Assembly (NCBI GenBank): GCA_003222135.1 | Contig: QHUM01000057.1 | Coordinates: 1-64,000, forward strand | Length of the DNA: 64,000 bases | Reading direction: 5' to 3' | DNA from: Gemmatimonadota bacterium | Lineage (GTDB): Bacteria > Gemmatimonadota > Gemmatimonadetes > Gemmatimonadales > GWC2-71-9 | Shown here: positions 53,828-63,627 of the stretch, piece after piece | Layout of the letters: every line of letters starts with the position of its first letter | Position numbering within the stretch: the stretch's first letter is position 1 | Position numbers and translations under genes: made by a program | Notes under the pieces: model-generated | Databases searched by the model: none | What the model saw: only the letters and a program-made list of their open reading frames with translations | Told to the model about the DNA's origin: nothing

Positions 53828-56077
53828 ATGCGCCGGTCGCTCGTCCTGCTCGCTCTGCTTGTCGGTCGCGCCACCCGACTTCCCGCCCAGTCCCCCGCCG
53901 ACCGTGCTGCGCTCGAGGCGCTGCGGGACTCGCTCGCGCGCGCGACCGACTCGCTATCGTTGCAGCGCCTCGAGGCCGCGACGATCCAGGTGGCGAAGCG
54001 GAATCGCGACGATCCGCTGATCCACCTGCGGCTGGGCTTCATCGCCTACCGCCTGGGTGAGATTACGAACCACAAAGCGCACGACGACGACGCGGCGGGG
54101 GAGTTCGAATGGGCCACTCAGCTCAAACCCGACTGGCCGTACCCGTGGTATGGCCGAGGGCTCGCGGACCTCGCCCAGGGCGAGCACGCCGTGATCGCGA
54201 TCGAGAACATTCGCGCGATCCTCGGCAAGGACTACTTGAGCAAGGCCGCCCAGGCGTTCGCGCGGGCGACCCAGGTCGACCCGAGCTTCGCGGAGGCGGC
54301 GATGGACGTGGCGAACACTGCCCTGTCGCAGCGCATCCAGCCCCGCCTCCAGGTCGCGCTGGACGCGGTGCGGCTCGCCGCGGCCTCGCCGGCGGGCCGC
54401 ACCGCGGGCGTCCAACTCGCCCGCGGCCGGGTGGAGCGGGCCGCAGGGGACGGCGACTCGGCGCTCGCCGCGTTCCAGGCGTATCTGGCTGTCGGCGGCG
54501 ACTCGGGACTCGGGCTGCTCGAGCTCGCGCGCACCTACTACTTCGCGCACCGGCCGGCGGAGGCGTGGCGCGCCTATTTCGGGGGCGCGCGCACCGCCCG
54601 CTCGGCGGCGGCAGTGGAGTTGTACCGGGCGGATCTGGGATACGTCGCCCGCCCCGAGGAGCTCGCGCCATTCGACGGGTTCACCTCGGCCGGCGCGCGC
54701 GCCGCCTGGCTGCAGCGCTTCTGGTCGCGCCGGGACGTCGCCGAGGCGCGCAACCCGGGGGAACGGCTCGCGGAGCATTATCGCCGCTGGTTCTACGCCT
54801 GGCACAATTACCGGCTGGTGAGCCGGCACCGGCACTACGACATCACCGAGCGCTATCGGTCCGACCAGGGCGAGTTCGACGACCGCGGCATCATTTATCT
54901 GCGCCACGGCCAGCCCGACAAGGTCGCCACGTATCCATGGGTGCCGGGGCGCCTCGAGCCGAACGAGACGTGGCTGTATCACGGGCCCGGTGGCGATCTC
55001 GTCTTCCACTTCGTAGCGCGCGAGGACGTGCAGGATTACAAGCTGGTGGAGAGCCTGGCCGACGCGCTGACGGCCGGATTCGGCGGGGCGCTGGCGCTCC
55101 AGGGGCGGCGCGACCTGCTCGACCACACGACGAGCGAGCTGTTCGCGTCGCGCTCCGACATCAGTCCGATCTACGCCCGACTCGCCAATCCTCTGGGCAG
55201 CGCGACCGTGGGCGGGACGCTCGCGACCGAGCGCGATCTCGGTCAGCGGAGCATCGCGCTCGGCACGAACACCGACAGCTACCACCGCACGTTCGCGGAG
55301 CCGCTCGAGACAGTGGCGTCGGAATTCGTAGCCGGCGCCCGACCGGGCCCGGGGCAGGAGCTGCACGTGGTCTTCGCCATCCCGGCGCCGCGGTTGGTCC
55401 CGACCGCAGATTCGGGGCGCGTCGCGTACGCCCTGACGTTCCGTCTCTTCGTCGCGGACTCGAGTGACAGCCTGGTGGCTCGCCTCGACACGACGCGCGT
55501 CTTCACCGCGCGAGAGCCCCTGCGTCCGGGTGCGTATCTCACCGGTCAGCTCGCACTCCGGGTCCCGCCGGGGCGGTACCGCTATCGCCTGCTCGTGGCG
55601 GCGCCGGGCCGGGACGCGGGCGACCTCGTGACGCGGGATTCGATCGCTGTGGGCAGCCTCGATGGCACGCGCTTCGCGGCGAGCGATCTCGTGCTCGGTC
55701 GTCAAGGATCGGGGCTCGCGTGGACCCCGGGGTCGGATACGGTGCCGCTCAACCCGCTCGGCCATTTTCCGGAGGGCGGTTCGGCCGAGCTGTATTACGA
55801 GGTGTACGGGCTCGCCCCCGGGGCGCCGTATCACACGGTCGTCCGGCTCGAGCGGGAAGGACGGCGCTCGCTGTTTCACCGGCTGTTCGGCGGGGGACAA
55901 GCACCCGTGTTGTTCGAGTTCGACGCGCCCGCCGACGGGCCGGTGACCCGGGTGCGCCGCGCCGTCGACCTGCGCGACGCGGCGAAAGGGAGCTACGTCC
56001 TCGCCCTCGAGGTGCGCGATCCGGCGACGGCCGCGTCGCTGGTGCGGCGCCGCCAATTCGTCATCGTGTCGCGCTAG
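53828..56077 (+). CDS. Exported GWxTD-domain protein with tetratricopeptide-like repeats
   Basis: The product (749 residues) has a signal peptide (SLVLLALLVGRATRLPAQ), a helical tetratricopeptide-like region (residues about 30-230: LGFIAYRLGEITNHKA, YLSKAAQAFARATQVDPSF) and then the GWxTD domain: FDDRGIIYLRHGQPDK, ETWLYHGPGGDLVFHF. This domain is frequent in envelope proteins of Acidobacteria- and Gemmatimonadota-type genomes, with unknown function. The C-terminal third (about residues 490-749) is beta-rich. Confidence 0.85.
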   Translation: MRRSLVLLALLVGRATRLPAQSPADRAALEALRDSLARATDSLSLQRLEAATIQVAKRNRDDPLIHLRLGFIAYRLGEITNHKAHDDDAAGEFEWATQLKPDWPYPWYGRGLADLAQGEHAVIAIENIRAILGKDYLSKAAQAFARATQVDPSFAEAAMDVANTALSQRIQPRLQVALDAVRLAAASPAGRTAGVQLARGRVERAAGDGDSALAAFQAYLAVGGDSGLGLLELARTYYFAHRPAEAWRAYFGGARTARSAAAVELYRADLGYVARPEELAPFDGFTSAGARAAWLQRFWSRRDVAEARNPGERLAEHYRRWFYAWHNYRLVSRHRHYDITERYRSDQGEFDDRGIIYLRHGQPDKVATYPWVPGRLEPNETWLYHGPGGDLVFHFVAREDVQDYKLVESLADALTAGFGGALALQGRRDLLDHTTSELFASRSDISPIYARLANPLGSATVGGTLATERDLGQRSIALGTNTDSYHRTFAEPLETVASEFVAGARPGPGQELHVVFAIPAPRLVPTADSGRVAYALTFRLFVADSSDSLVARLDTTRVFTAREPLRPGAYLTGQLALRVPPGRYRYRLLVAAPGRDAGDLVTRDSIAVGSLDGTRFAASDLVLGRQGSGLAWTPGSDTVPLNPLGHFPEGGSAELYYEVYGLAPGAPYHTVVRLEREGRRSLFHRLFGGGQAPVLFEFDAPADGPVTRVRRAVDLRDAAKGSYVLALEVRDPATAASLVRRRQFVIVSR

Positions 56078-56081
56078 TCGG

Positions 56082-56111
56082 TTGACACCCGCTCCGACGC
56101 GCCCCTAAGTT
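56082..56111 (+). promoter_or_regulatory. Candidate promoter of the kinase gene
   Basis: A perfect TTGACA (56082-56087), 18 bases, then TAAGTT (56106-56111). The start would be near 56118, leaving a 15-base leader with a GGAGA ribosome-binding site before ATG 56133. Confidence 0.6.
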
Positions 56112-56132
56112 TCCGCGATCCTCGGAGAATGG

Positions 56133-58004
56133 ATGTATTGTTCCCGCTGCGGCACCCAGAACGACGACACCAGTAAATTCTGCCGCTCCTGCGGCTTGGA
56201 TCTCGCGGCGACCCCGATCCAGACCTCGCAGGAGCTGACCGAGCTCGAGCTCGTGCGGGAGCAGCTGAAGGACGAGTACGAGATCTTGGACGAGCTCGGG
56301 CGGGGCGGGATGGCGATCGTCTTCAAGGCGCGGGAGAAACAGCTCGAGCGCGACGTCGCGATCAAAGTCCTGCCGTTCTCGCTCGCCTTCGACAAGGAGT
56401 TCGTCGAGCGGTTCCAGCGCGAGGCCCGTACCTCGGCCAAGCTCGAGCACCCGGGGATCATCCCGATCTACCGGGTCGGCAAGTCCGGCCGCGTGATCTA
56501 CTTCGTCATGAAGTTCCTGCGGGGCAAACCGCTCGCCTCCGTCCTCGCGGCGCGGGGCTCGTTACCGCCGGGCGAGATCCGACAGGTGCTCGTGCAGGTC
56601 GCGCGCGCCCTGGCCTACGCGCACAAGAGCGGCATCGTGCACCGCGACATCAAGCCTGACAACATCATGTTCGACGAGCACGGTCAGGCGGTCGTGACCG
56701 ATTTCGGGATCGCCAAGGCGGCGACGGGCGGGAAACTCACCGGCACGGGCATGTCGATCGGCACGCCCCATTACATGAGCCCCGAGCAGGCCCGGGCGCA
56801 GGCGCTCGACGGACGCAGCGACATCTACTCACTCGGCGTCGTCGCCTACCAGTGCCTCACCGGCAGCGTGCCGTTTGACGGCGAGGACTCCTTCTCCATC
56901 GGCTACAAGCACATCATGGAGGAGGTCCCCCTGCCACCCCTCGAAACGTACGACCAGCATACCCTGTTCGAGATCGTCCGGAAGATGATGGCGAAGGGGC
57001 CGGACGATCGCTTCCAGGGCGCGGATGAGCTCGTCAACGCGCTCGAGGCCGGTGGCGGGTTCGCCGCCGTCGGGCTCTCGACCGCCCCCACGCGCGCCAT
57101 CCCGTCGCTCGCGGGCGTCCGGCTCGCCGGGGCACCCACGACGCCCATCCCGCGCACGCCGACGGGGGCGCGGCTCGCCGCCGCCGTCGAGCCGCACCAC
57201 CGGTCCGTTGGTGCGGGGATCGCCCTCTGGGTCTTCGTCGTCGTCGTGGCGCTCGGCGCCCCGGGCCTGTACGCCTACAAGAAGGGCTTGCTCTTCTTCG
57301 CGCGGGCGGCGATTCCCGACTCGGTCGCCGCCGCGATCCACGACACGGTCGCGCAGCGCCTGCTCGGCGACACCGGTGCGTCCGCCGCCGCGGACAGTCC
57401 CGCGACGCGGGCCGCACCCCCTCCCGGCGACGCGAGCCGCCGCCAGATCGCGCCCGGCACGCCCGGGCGGCTCACGCTGCAAGGCGTGCCTGCCGGCGCG
57501 CACGTCACCCTCAACGGGCAGCCGTTCCGCGGTACCCAGGGGGACGTGCCCCCCGGCACGTATAAGCTCGCCGTGCAGGCGGCCGGGTTCGCGCCGTACG
57601 AGCGACCGCTGGTGATCACGCCGGGCGCGCCCTTGAGCGTCAAGATCGAGCTCGACGCAGCCACAGTCGCCACCGGGGACGGCGGCGCGGGGCCCTGCGA
57701 CTTCTTCGGACCGGCCTACAACCAAGACCACCTCTGCTACACGACGCCGCCCGTGCCGCTCTCGCTTACCCGGATCCCCGTCCCCGCGGACGCGACGATC
57801 TTTCCGCGTCAGGCGATCCTCCTGATCCATGTCTCGCGCGAGGGCGCGACGCTCGAGGCGCGCGTATTCGGTCCCTCCAACCTCGCAACGTTCAACGACC
57901 AGGCGATGGACATGGCCAGGAACCTGCGCTGGAATCCCGCGCAGAAGAACGGTGAGCCGGTCGACGCCTGGGTGCAGTGGCGGTTCGAGCCCGTGAGGCA
58001 GTAA
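56133..58004 (+). CDS. Serine/threonine kinase with PEGA and TonB-C-like domains
   Basis: A 623-residue Hanks-type kinase. Zinc ribbon at the start (CSRCGTQN, CRSCG), then the kinase domain (about residues 50-310) with GRGGMAIVFKA, AIKVL, HRDIKPDN, TDFGIAK and GRSDIYSLG. A membrane segment (VFVVVVALGAPGLYAY, about residue 370) leads to a periplasmic PEGA domain (LTLQGVPAGAHVTLNG, GTYKLAV) and a C-terminal TonB-C-like part (IFPRQAILLIHVSREGATLE, MDMARNLRWNPA). It is not next to its own phosphatase. Confidence 0.9.
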   Translation: MYCSRCGTQNDDTSKFCRSCGLDLAATPIQTSQELTELELVREQLKDEYEILDELGRGGMAIVFKAREKQLERDVAIKVLPFSLAFDKEFVERFQREARTSAKLEHPGIIPIYRVGKSGRVIYFVMKFLRGKPLASVLAARGSLPPGEIRQVLVQVARALAYAHKSGIVHRDIKPDNIMFDEHGQAVVTDFGIAKAATGGKLTGTGMSIGTPHYMSPEQARAQALDGRSDIYSLGVVAYQCLTGSVPFDGEDSFSIGYKHIMEEVPLPPLETYDQHTLFEIVRKMMAKGPDDRFQGADELVNALEAGGGFAAVGLSTAPTRAIPSLAGVRLAGAPTTPIPRTPTGARLAAAVEPHHRSVGAGIALWVFVVVVALGAPGLYAYKKGLLFFARAAIPDSVAAAIHDTVAQRLLGDTGASAAADSPATRAAPPPGDASRRQIAPGTPGRLTLQGVPAGAHVTLNGQPFRGTQGDVPPGTYKLAVQAAGFAPYERPLVITPGAPLSVKIELDAATVATGDGGAGPCDFFGPAYNQDHLCYTTPPVPLSLTRIPVPADATIFPRQAILLIHVSREGATLEARVFGPSNLATFNDQAMDMARNLRWNPAQKNGEPVDAWVQWRFEPVRQ

Positions 58005-58510
58005 TCAACATTCACGCGACCGCCTTCATCGCCCCGGGCGCCGTGGTGCTCGGGGATGTGACGCTCGCCGCGCGCGCCAGCGTGTGGTACGGCGCCGTGC
58101 TGCGCGGCGATATGGCGCCGATCGTGGTGGGGGAAGCCACCAACCTCCAGGATGGGACGATCGTGCATGTCGACGAAGGAAAGCCGGCGCGGATCGGCGC
58201 ACGGGTCGGCGTCGGTCACCGTGCCATCCTCCACGGGTGCACGGTCGAGGACGACTGCCTGATCGGCATGGGCAGCATTCTGCTGAACGACGTCCTTGTG
58301 GGCACGGGAAGCGTGGTAGCCGCGGGCGCCGTGGTGCCCGAAGGAACCCGGGTGCCGCCGGGGTCGTTGATTGTCGGTGTGCCTGCCCGGGTGGCGCGCC
58401 AGGTGGACGAAGCGTTGCGCGAGCGGATCCGGCTCACTTGGGAACACTACGTGGCGGAAGCCGAGCGGCATCGCGCCGGGCGGTTTCCAATTGCGCGAGC
58501 AAGTTTGTGA
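57977..58510 (+). CDS. Gamma-class carbonic-anhydrase-like protein
   Basis: Left-handed beta-helix of hexapeptide repeats. The product (177 residues) starts IHATAFIAPGAVVLGDVTL, with the three metal-ligand His positions in TIVHVDEG, GVGHRAI and LHGC. Members (YrdA/CaiE-like) may or may not hydrate CO2. The start is GTG 57977, overlapping the kinase 3' end by 28 bases; no other start is near. The following gap (58511-58676) contains a GTGAGC-AC-GCTCAC hairpin (58644-58657) and no B12-type riboswitch that I could recognise. Confidence 0.82.
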   Translation: MAVRAREAVINIHATAFIAPGAVVLGDVTLAARASVWYGAVLRGDMAPIVVGEATNLQDGTIVHVDEGKPARIGARVGVGHRAILHGCTVEDDCLIGMGSILLNDVLVGTGSVVAAGAVVPEGTRVPPGSLIVGVPARVARQVDEALRERIRLTWEHYVAEAERHRAGRFPIARASL

Positions 58511-58676
58511 TGTGAATTGTTGAAAGTGTTGTGCGGGCGGCCCTGCCATGCGTGTTGCCCCGACGCGCCGACGGGCCTACCTTGCCCCTCCGCGTTTTTG
58601 TCTCGCGCGCCTGGTGTTAAATTTCCGCTATTGCACGCGCTTTGTGAGCACGCTCACACCGTGAGGGACGAGCAGC

Positions 58677-61142
58677 ATGACCGACGCTATCCGCAAAGGG
58701 ACGCTCGATTTGAGCGCCAACGCCATCACCGTGCTCGAGCGGCGCTACCTGGTGAAGGACGACCAGGGCGCGCCGGTCGAGCAGCCCGAAGACCTGTTCT
58801 GGCGGGTCGCCCGCACCATCGCCGAGCCGGATGGCCGCTACGGCGCCTCCGCCAAGGCGGTCGAGGGCCTCGCCGAAACGTTCTTCGAGCTGATGGCCAC
58901 GCGGGTGTGGATGCCGAACTCGCCCACCCTCATGAACGCCGGCCGGCCGCTGGGCCAGTTGTCGGCGTGCTTCGTGCTGCCGGTGGACGATTGCCTGTCC
59001 AACGGCCAGAGCGGCATCTACGACACGCTTCGCGCCATGGCCCTGGTGCACCAGTCGGGGGGCGGGACGGGCTTCTCGTTCTCGCGCCTCCGTCCCCAGA
59101 ACGACGTGGTACGCTCCACGATGGGCGTCGCCTCCGGTCCGGTGTCGTTCATGAAGCTGTACGACGCTTCCACCGACGTGGTCAAGCAGGGGGGCACCCG
59201 CCGCGGCGCCAACATGGGCATCCTGCGGGTGGACCACCCCGACATCCTCGAGTTCATCGCCTGCAAGGACGACCTCACGCAGGTGACGAACTTCAACATC
59301 TCGGTGGCCGTCACGGACGCGTTCATGCGGGCCGTCGAGGAGGGCACCAGCTACGCCCTGATCCACCCGCGCCACGGGGCCGTGGTCGGTCAGCTCGACG
59401 CCCGGGAGGTGTTCCGCAAGATCGTCCACGGCGCCTGGAAGACGGGGGAGCCCGGGGTGTACTTCATCGACCGGGCGAACTACTACAACCCGGTGCCGCA
59501 CCTCGGGAGCTACGAGGCGACGAACCCCTGCGGCGAGCAGCCGCTGCTTCCCTACGACGTGTGCAACCTGGGGTCGATCAACGTCGGCCTATTCGCGCGG
59601 GACGGAGACGTCGATTGGGACCGCCTGCGGACGGCGGTGCACCTGTGCACCCACTTCCTCGATAACGTGATCGACGCGAACCGCTATCCGCTCGCCGAGA
59701 TCGACGCTCTCGCCAAGCGCATCCGGCGCATCGGCCTCGGCGTGATGGGCTGGGCGGATCTGCTGGTGCAGCTCGGGCTTCCCTACAACTCCGACGAGGC
59801 GGTGGCGCTCGGCCGCAAGCTCATGGAGTTCGTAGACGAGGAGGCGAAGGTCGCGTCGGAGAAGCTGGCGGAGCAACGCGGCGTCTTCGCGGAATGGGAG
59901 CGGTCGATCTGGGGCCCGGACGCGACGTGTGCCCGCGGGCCGCAAGGCGAGCGTGTCCGCCCGATGCGCCGGCTCCGCAACTGCAATCTCACCACGGTCG
60001 CGCCCACGGGAACGATCTCGATCATCGCGGGGTGCTCCTCGGGAATCGAGCCGCTGTTCGCCGTCGCCTTCATGCGCAACCAGGCCGGCGTGCTGATGCC
60101 CGACGTCAACGTGGACTTCGTGCGCCTCGCGAAGCAGGAGGGCTGGTACTCGGACGCGCTGATGCAGCGGATCGCCGCGGCGGGCCACATCCACTTCGAC
60201 GAGGTGCCCGCCAAGTGGCAGCGCGTGTTCGTGACGGCGCACGATGTGACCCCCGAATGGCACATCCAGATGCAGGCCGCCTTCCAGGAGTTCACCGACT
60301 CGGCGATCTCGAAGACCTGCAACTTCGCCAACGACGCGACCGAGGACTACGTCGAGAAGATCTACCGCTATGCCTACAAGCTCGGCTGCAAAGGCGTGAC
60401 GGTGTACCGGGACGCGTCACGCGAGATGCAGGTGCTCTCCACCGGCTCTACCGCCAAGAAAGTCAAGGAGCAGGCGACGGGAGGAGCGGGGGAAGACGGT
60501 CAGCGCGAGCTCGCCGAGGCGCTGGGCCGGGTCGCCGAGCTCGACGCGGAGCTCGAGCGCACCCGTACGCGGCTGCACGACGCCGAGGCGGAGAACCTCC
60601 AGCGCCGCGCCAAGCGTTCGCGTCCCGACCTCCTCAAGGGCTCGACGCGCCGGGTCGAGACGCCGCTCGGCACGATGTACGTCACGATCACCGAGGACGA
60701 CAAGGGGCAGCCGTTCGAGGTGTTCATCTCGCTCGGCAAGGCCGGCGGTGCGCTCATGGCGGACGTGGAGGCGATCGGCCGCCTGATCTCGCTCGCCCTG
60801 CGCTCCGGCATTCCGATGCGCGAGATCTACCGCCAGCTGCGCGGCATTTCGTCCGACCGGGCGGTGGGTCTGGGCCCGAGCAAGGTGCTCTCGGTGCCCG
60901 ATGCGATCGGCATCGCGATCGAGAAGTGGATGCAGGACAAGCAGGGCGTGCAGCAGGATTTGCTCGGCGCGGCAGCCCCGCCCCCGCGCGAGGTGGTTCC
61001 GGAGCAGGGCGGCCCGGCGGCGCTGCGTGCGGGGGAGCCCCCCCAGGACTTCATCGGCGCCTGTCCCGACTGCGGGTCGCAGCTCGCCTTCGCCGAAGGC
61101 TGCGCCAAGTGTCACGTGTGCGGGTTCTCGGAGTGCGGCTGA
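58677..61142 (+). CDS. nrdJ: Adenosylcobalamin-dependent ribonucleotide reductase
   Basis: Class II enzyme that makes deoxynucleotides. The product (821 residues) has the catalytic Cys in QLSACFVLP, the radical Cys/Glu in NPCGEQPLLPYDVCNLGS, PTGTISIIAGCSSGIEP, and GCKGVTVYRDASR. A TSCPD-type domain follows (about residues 660-750; MYVTITEDDKGQPFEVFI), then a zinc-type CPDCGSQ...CAKCHVCGFSECG tail. It needs vitamin B12; no cobalamin gene is in the window. Confidence 0.96.
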   Translation: MTDAIRKGTLDLSANAITVLERRYLVKDDQGAPVEQPEDLFWRVARTIAEPDGRYGASAKAVEGLAETFFELMATRVWMPNSPTLMNAGRPLGQLSACFVLPVDDCLSNGQSGIYDTLRAMALVHQSGGGTGFSFSRLRPQNDVVRSTMGVASGPVSFMKLYDASTDVVKQGGTRRGANMGILRVDHPDILEFIACKDDLTQVTNFNISVAVTDAFMRAVEEGTSYALIHPRHGAVVGQLDAREVFRKIVHGAWKTGEPGVYFIDRANYYNPVPHLGSYEATNPCGEQPLLPYDVCNLGSINVGLFARDGDVDWDRLRTAVHLCTHFLDNVIDANRYPLAEIDALAKRIRRIGLGVMGWADLLVQLGLPYNSDEAVALGRKLMEFVDEEAKVASEKLAEQRGVFAEWERSIWGPDATCARGPQGERVRPMRRLRNCNLTTVAPTGTISIIAGCSSGIEPLFAVAFMRNQAGVLMPDVNVDFVRLAKQEGWYSDALMQRIAAAGHIHFDEVPAKWQRVFVTAHDVTPEWHIQMQAAFQEFTDSAISKTCNFANDATEDYVEKIYRYAYKLGCKGVTVYRDASREMQVLSTGSTAKKVKEQATGGAGEDGQRELAEALGRVAELDAELERTRTRLHDAEAENLQRRAKRSRPDLLKGSTRRVETPLGTMYVTITEDDKGQPFEVFISLGKAGGALMADVEAIGRLISLALRSGIPMREIYRQLRGISSDRAVGLGPSKVLSVPDAIGIAIEKWMQDKQGVQQDLLGAAAPPPREVVPEQGGPAALRAGEPPQDFIGACPDCGSQLAFAEGCAKCHVCGFSECG

Positions 61143-61176
61143 GCCGCGCTCACTTCTCGAACATCAGCTCCTTCCC

Positions 61177-62010
61177 TCATCGCAGGTCTTCCTCGAGCAG
61201 GGTCGCCGCGTCGGTTTTCTCGTCGCGGTACTTGATGATCACCGGCGTGTAGAGCGAGAGACCCCAGCGGGCAGCCGCCGCACCGGGTACGGCTCGCGCG
61301 CCGGGGACGACGACCGCCCCGACAGGAATCTCGAGCGATCCCTCGCCGGACCGTCGGTACACCTGCTCCCGCACCACGTCGTACACGGCGGTCGAGCCGG
61401 TGAGGATCGTGCCCGCGGCGAGCACGGCTCGCTGGCGCACGATCGTGCCCTCGTAGACCCCGCACCCTCCGCCCACCAGCACCTCGTCCTCCACGATCAC
61501 GGGGAGGGCGCCGACCGGCTCCAGCACGCCGCCGATCTGCGCGGCCGCCGACAGGTGCACGCGCTTCCCGATCTGCGCGCACGACCCGACGAGGACGTGG
61601 CTGTCGATCATCGTGCCTTCGTCGACGTACGCGCCGACATTCACGTACATCGGCGGCATGCACACGACGCCGGGCGCCACGTAGGCGCCGTCGCGAATGC
61701 TCGAACCGCCGGGCACGATGCGCACCCGATCGGCGAGCGTGGTGGGTCGGAGGGGATACGTGTCCTTGTCGAAGAAGCGCCAGCCGGCGGCGGCCGACAT
61801 CTCGACCAGCGCGCCGATCCGGAAGCCAAGCAGGATCCCGCGCTTCACCCACGTGTTGGCGCACCATGCTCCGGTCGACGTCCGCTCGGCGGCGCGAACC
61901 TCGCCCCGGGCGAGGGCGGTCCGAAACTCGGCGAACAGCGCCCGGTCGGCCTCGCCGTACCTCTGGCGCTCGCTCGCGGTGAGTGCTTCGATGCGCTCAC
62001 GCAGCGACAT
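61177..62010 (-). CDS. dapD: Tetrahydrodipicolinate N-succinyltransferase
   Basis: Adds succinyl to tetrahydrodipicolinate in lysine/DAP synthesis. The product (277 residues) has a helical N-terminal part and a hexapeptide-repeat helix with [33 protein letters not shown] and the C-terminal [20 protein letters not shown] 62010 overlaps dapA by 14 bases. Last gene of the minus-strand dap operon, converging with nrdJ across a 34-base gap in which I see no clear terminator. Confidence 0.95.
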   Translation of the reverse strand: MSLRERIEALTASERQRYGEADRALFAEFRTALARGEVRAAERTSTGAWCANTWVKRGILLGFRIGALVEMSAAAGWRFFDKDTYPLRPTTLADRVRIVPGGSSIRDGAYVAPGVVCMPPMYVNVGAYVDEGTMIDSHVLVGSCAQIGKRVHLSAAAQIGGVLEPVGALPVIVEDEVLVGGGCGVYEGTIVRQRAVLAAGTILTGSTAVYDVVREQVYRRSGEGSLEIPVGAVVVPGARAVPGAAAARWGLSLYTPVIIKYRDEKTDAATLLEEDLR

Positions 62011-62920
62011 GCGCCGCGCCCTGGAGGAGGCCCAGCTCCGCGAGCGCCGCGCGCAGGCGGGCGCGCGTCTGCTCCTGAACCGGCACGAGAGGCAGGCGCA
62101 GCTGCTCGTCCAGCAGCCCGAGCGCCGCCAGCGCGGCCTTGACCGGGCCCGGGTTCGACTCGATGAAGTTCGCCTCCATCAGGGGCAGGAGGCGGTAGTG
62201 CAGGGCGCGCGCCGCCGCCCACTCGCCGGAGAGCGCGAAGTCGGTGAGTCGCGCCATCGCGTCGGGCACCTCGTTCGACACCACCGACACGACGCCTGCG
62301 GCGCCCAGCGCGATGAGGGGCAAGGTCATGGCGTCATCACCCGAGAGCACGCAGAAGTTCGGCGGCCGGTCGCGCAGGATCGCCATGATCTGCGCCAGAT
62401 CCGCCGAGGCTTCCTTCGTGCCGACGATGTTGGCCCGTTCCCCCGCGAGGGCCAGCGTCGTGGCGGCCGTGATGTTGCACGCGGTGCGGCCCGGCACGTT
62501 GTACAGCACGACCGGAAGGTCCTCCACCGCTTCGGCAACCGCTCGGAAATGGGCCACCAGGCCGGCTTGAGTCGGCTTGTTGTAGTAGGGCGCCACCACG
62601 AGGATCGCGTCGGCGCCGGCGCCGCGGGCGGCCCGCGCCCGCTCGATCGTGACGGCGGTTGCGTTGCTCCCCACGCCGGCGATCACCCGCGCGCGCCGCC
62701 GCGCCACGTCGACGGAGAGCGCGATGAGCCGCTCGTGCTCCCGCGGATCGAGCGTTGCCCCCTCGCCGGTGGTGCCGCACGGCACGAGGAGGCGCACGCC
62801 GCCGGCGATCTGCCGCTCGAGCAAAGCGCGGAATCGCGCCTCGTCCACCTCGCCCTTCGCGGTGAAGGGAGTCACGAGGGCGGTCCCGCATCCGCGTAGC
62901 CATTCCACGCGCAGCGTCAT
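61997..62920 (-). CDS. dapA: 4-hydroxy-tetrahydrodipicolinate synthase
   Basis: First DAP-specific step, condensing pyruvate and aspartate semialdehyde. The product (307 residues) has [11 protein letters not shown], the catalytic Tyr in [11 protein letters not shown], and the Schiff-base Lys in GTKEAS. This is the canonical dapA; the paralogue at 19876 differs in these motifs. Overlaps dapB by ATGA. Confidence 0.95.
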   Translation of the reverse strand: MTLRVEWLRGCGTALVTPFTAKGEVDEARFRALLERQIAGGVRLLVPCGTTGEGATLDPREHERLIALSVDVARRRARVIAGVGSNATAVTIERARAARGAGADAILVVAPYYNKPTQAGLVAHFRAVAEAVEDLPVVLYNVPGRTACNITAATTLALAGERANIVGTKEASADLAQIMAILRDRPPNFCVLSGDDAMTLPLIALGAAGVVSVVSNEVPDAMARLTDFALSGEWAAARALHYRLLPLMEANFIESNPGPVKAALAALGLLDEQLRLPLVPVQEQTRARLRAALAELGLLQGAAHVAA

Positions 62921-63627
62921 ACGGCCTTCCTTTCCATCGCCAGCATGTCGTCCAAAACGTCCGCGAAGGCATACATGCCCCGCCGGCCCCCCTTCGACAG
63001 CCAGCGTGCCGCGAGCAGGGCGCCGGCGGCAAACGTCTCGCGGCTGCGGGCCGTGTGCGTCAGGAGGACCTGATCGCCCAGCGAATCGAACCCGACGCGG
63101 TGCGTGCCCGGGATATGGCCCGCTCGGGTACTAGTCAGCGGCACGTCGGACCGACCCAGCCCCCGGAGCAGGATATCCTTCAAGGCGAGCGCCGTGCCCG
63201 AGGGCGCGTCGCGCTTCGCAGCGTGGTGCGCCTCCTCAATGAACGGATCGTAGCCGGCGAGCCCGTGGAACAGCGCCGCCGACCGTGCGACGATCTGATA
63301 GAACAGGTTGACCCCGATCGAGAAGTTCGCGCCATAGATGAGCGCCGCTCCCCGCTCGTCGACGACCCGCCGCACGGCCGCCTCCCGGGCTTGCCATCCG
63401 GTCGTGCCCTCGACGAGCGGCACCCCCGCTGCCGCGCATGCATCGACGTGCGCCGGCACCGCGTCCGCCGCCGAGAAGTCGATGGCCGCATCGTGGCCCG
63501 GCAACATGCGGGCGACGTCGGCCGTGTTGCGTGAAGTGAACACGGCGCCGATCTGATGTCCCGCTCCGGCGGCGTGGGCCGCGGCGGCGCGTGCCATGTG
63601 GCCGAACCCGAACAGCGCGAGCTTCAT
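62917..63627 (-). CDS. dapB: 4-hydroxy-tetrahydrodipicolinate reductase
   Basis: Reduces the DapA product. The product (236 residues) starts with a short Rossmann motif (MKLALFGFGHMARA) and contains the DapB signature EEAHHAAKRDAPSGTAL with the catalytic His/Lys. I start at ATG 63627, the normal N-terminus; upstream open sequence belongs to the peptidase gene. Confidence 0.95.
   Translation of the reverse strand: MKLALFGFGHMARAAAAHAAGAGHQIGAVFTSRNTADVARMLPGHDAAIDFSAADAVPAHVDACAAAGVPLVEGTTGWQAREAAVRRVVDERGAALIYGANFSIGVNLFYQIVARSAALFHGLAGYDPFIEEAHHAAKRDAPSGTALALKDILLRGLGRSDVPLTSTRAGHIPGTHRVGFDSLGDQVLLTHTARSRETFAAGALLAARWLSKGGRRGMYAFADVLDDMLAMERKAV

Noticed and set aside
58511..58676. Cobalamin riboswitch before nrdJ
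   Set aside because: Expected for a B12-dependent reductase, but I found no B12-box-like segment; only a short GTGAGC/GCTCAC hairpin is there.
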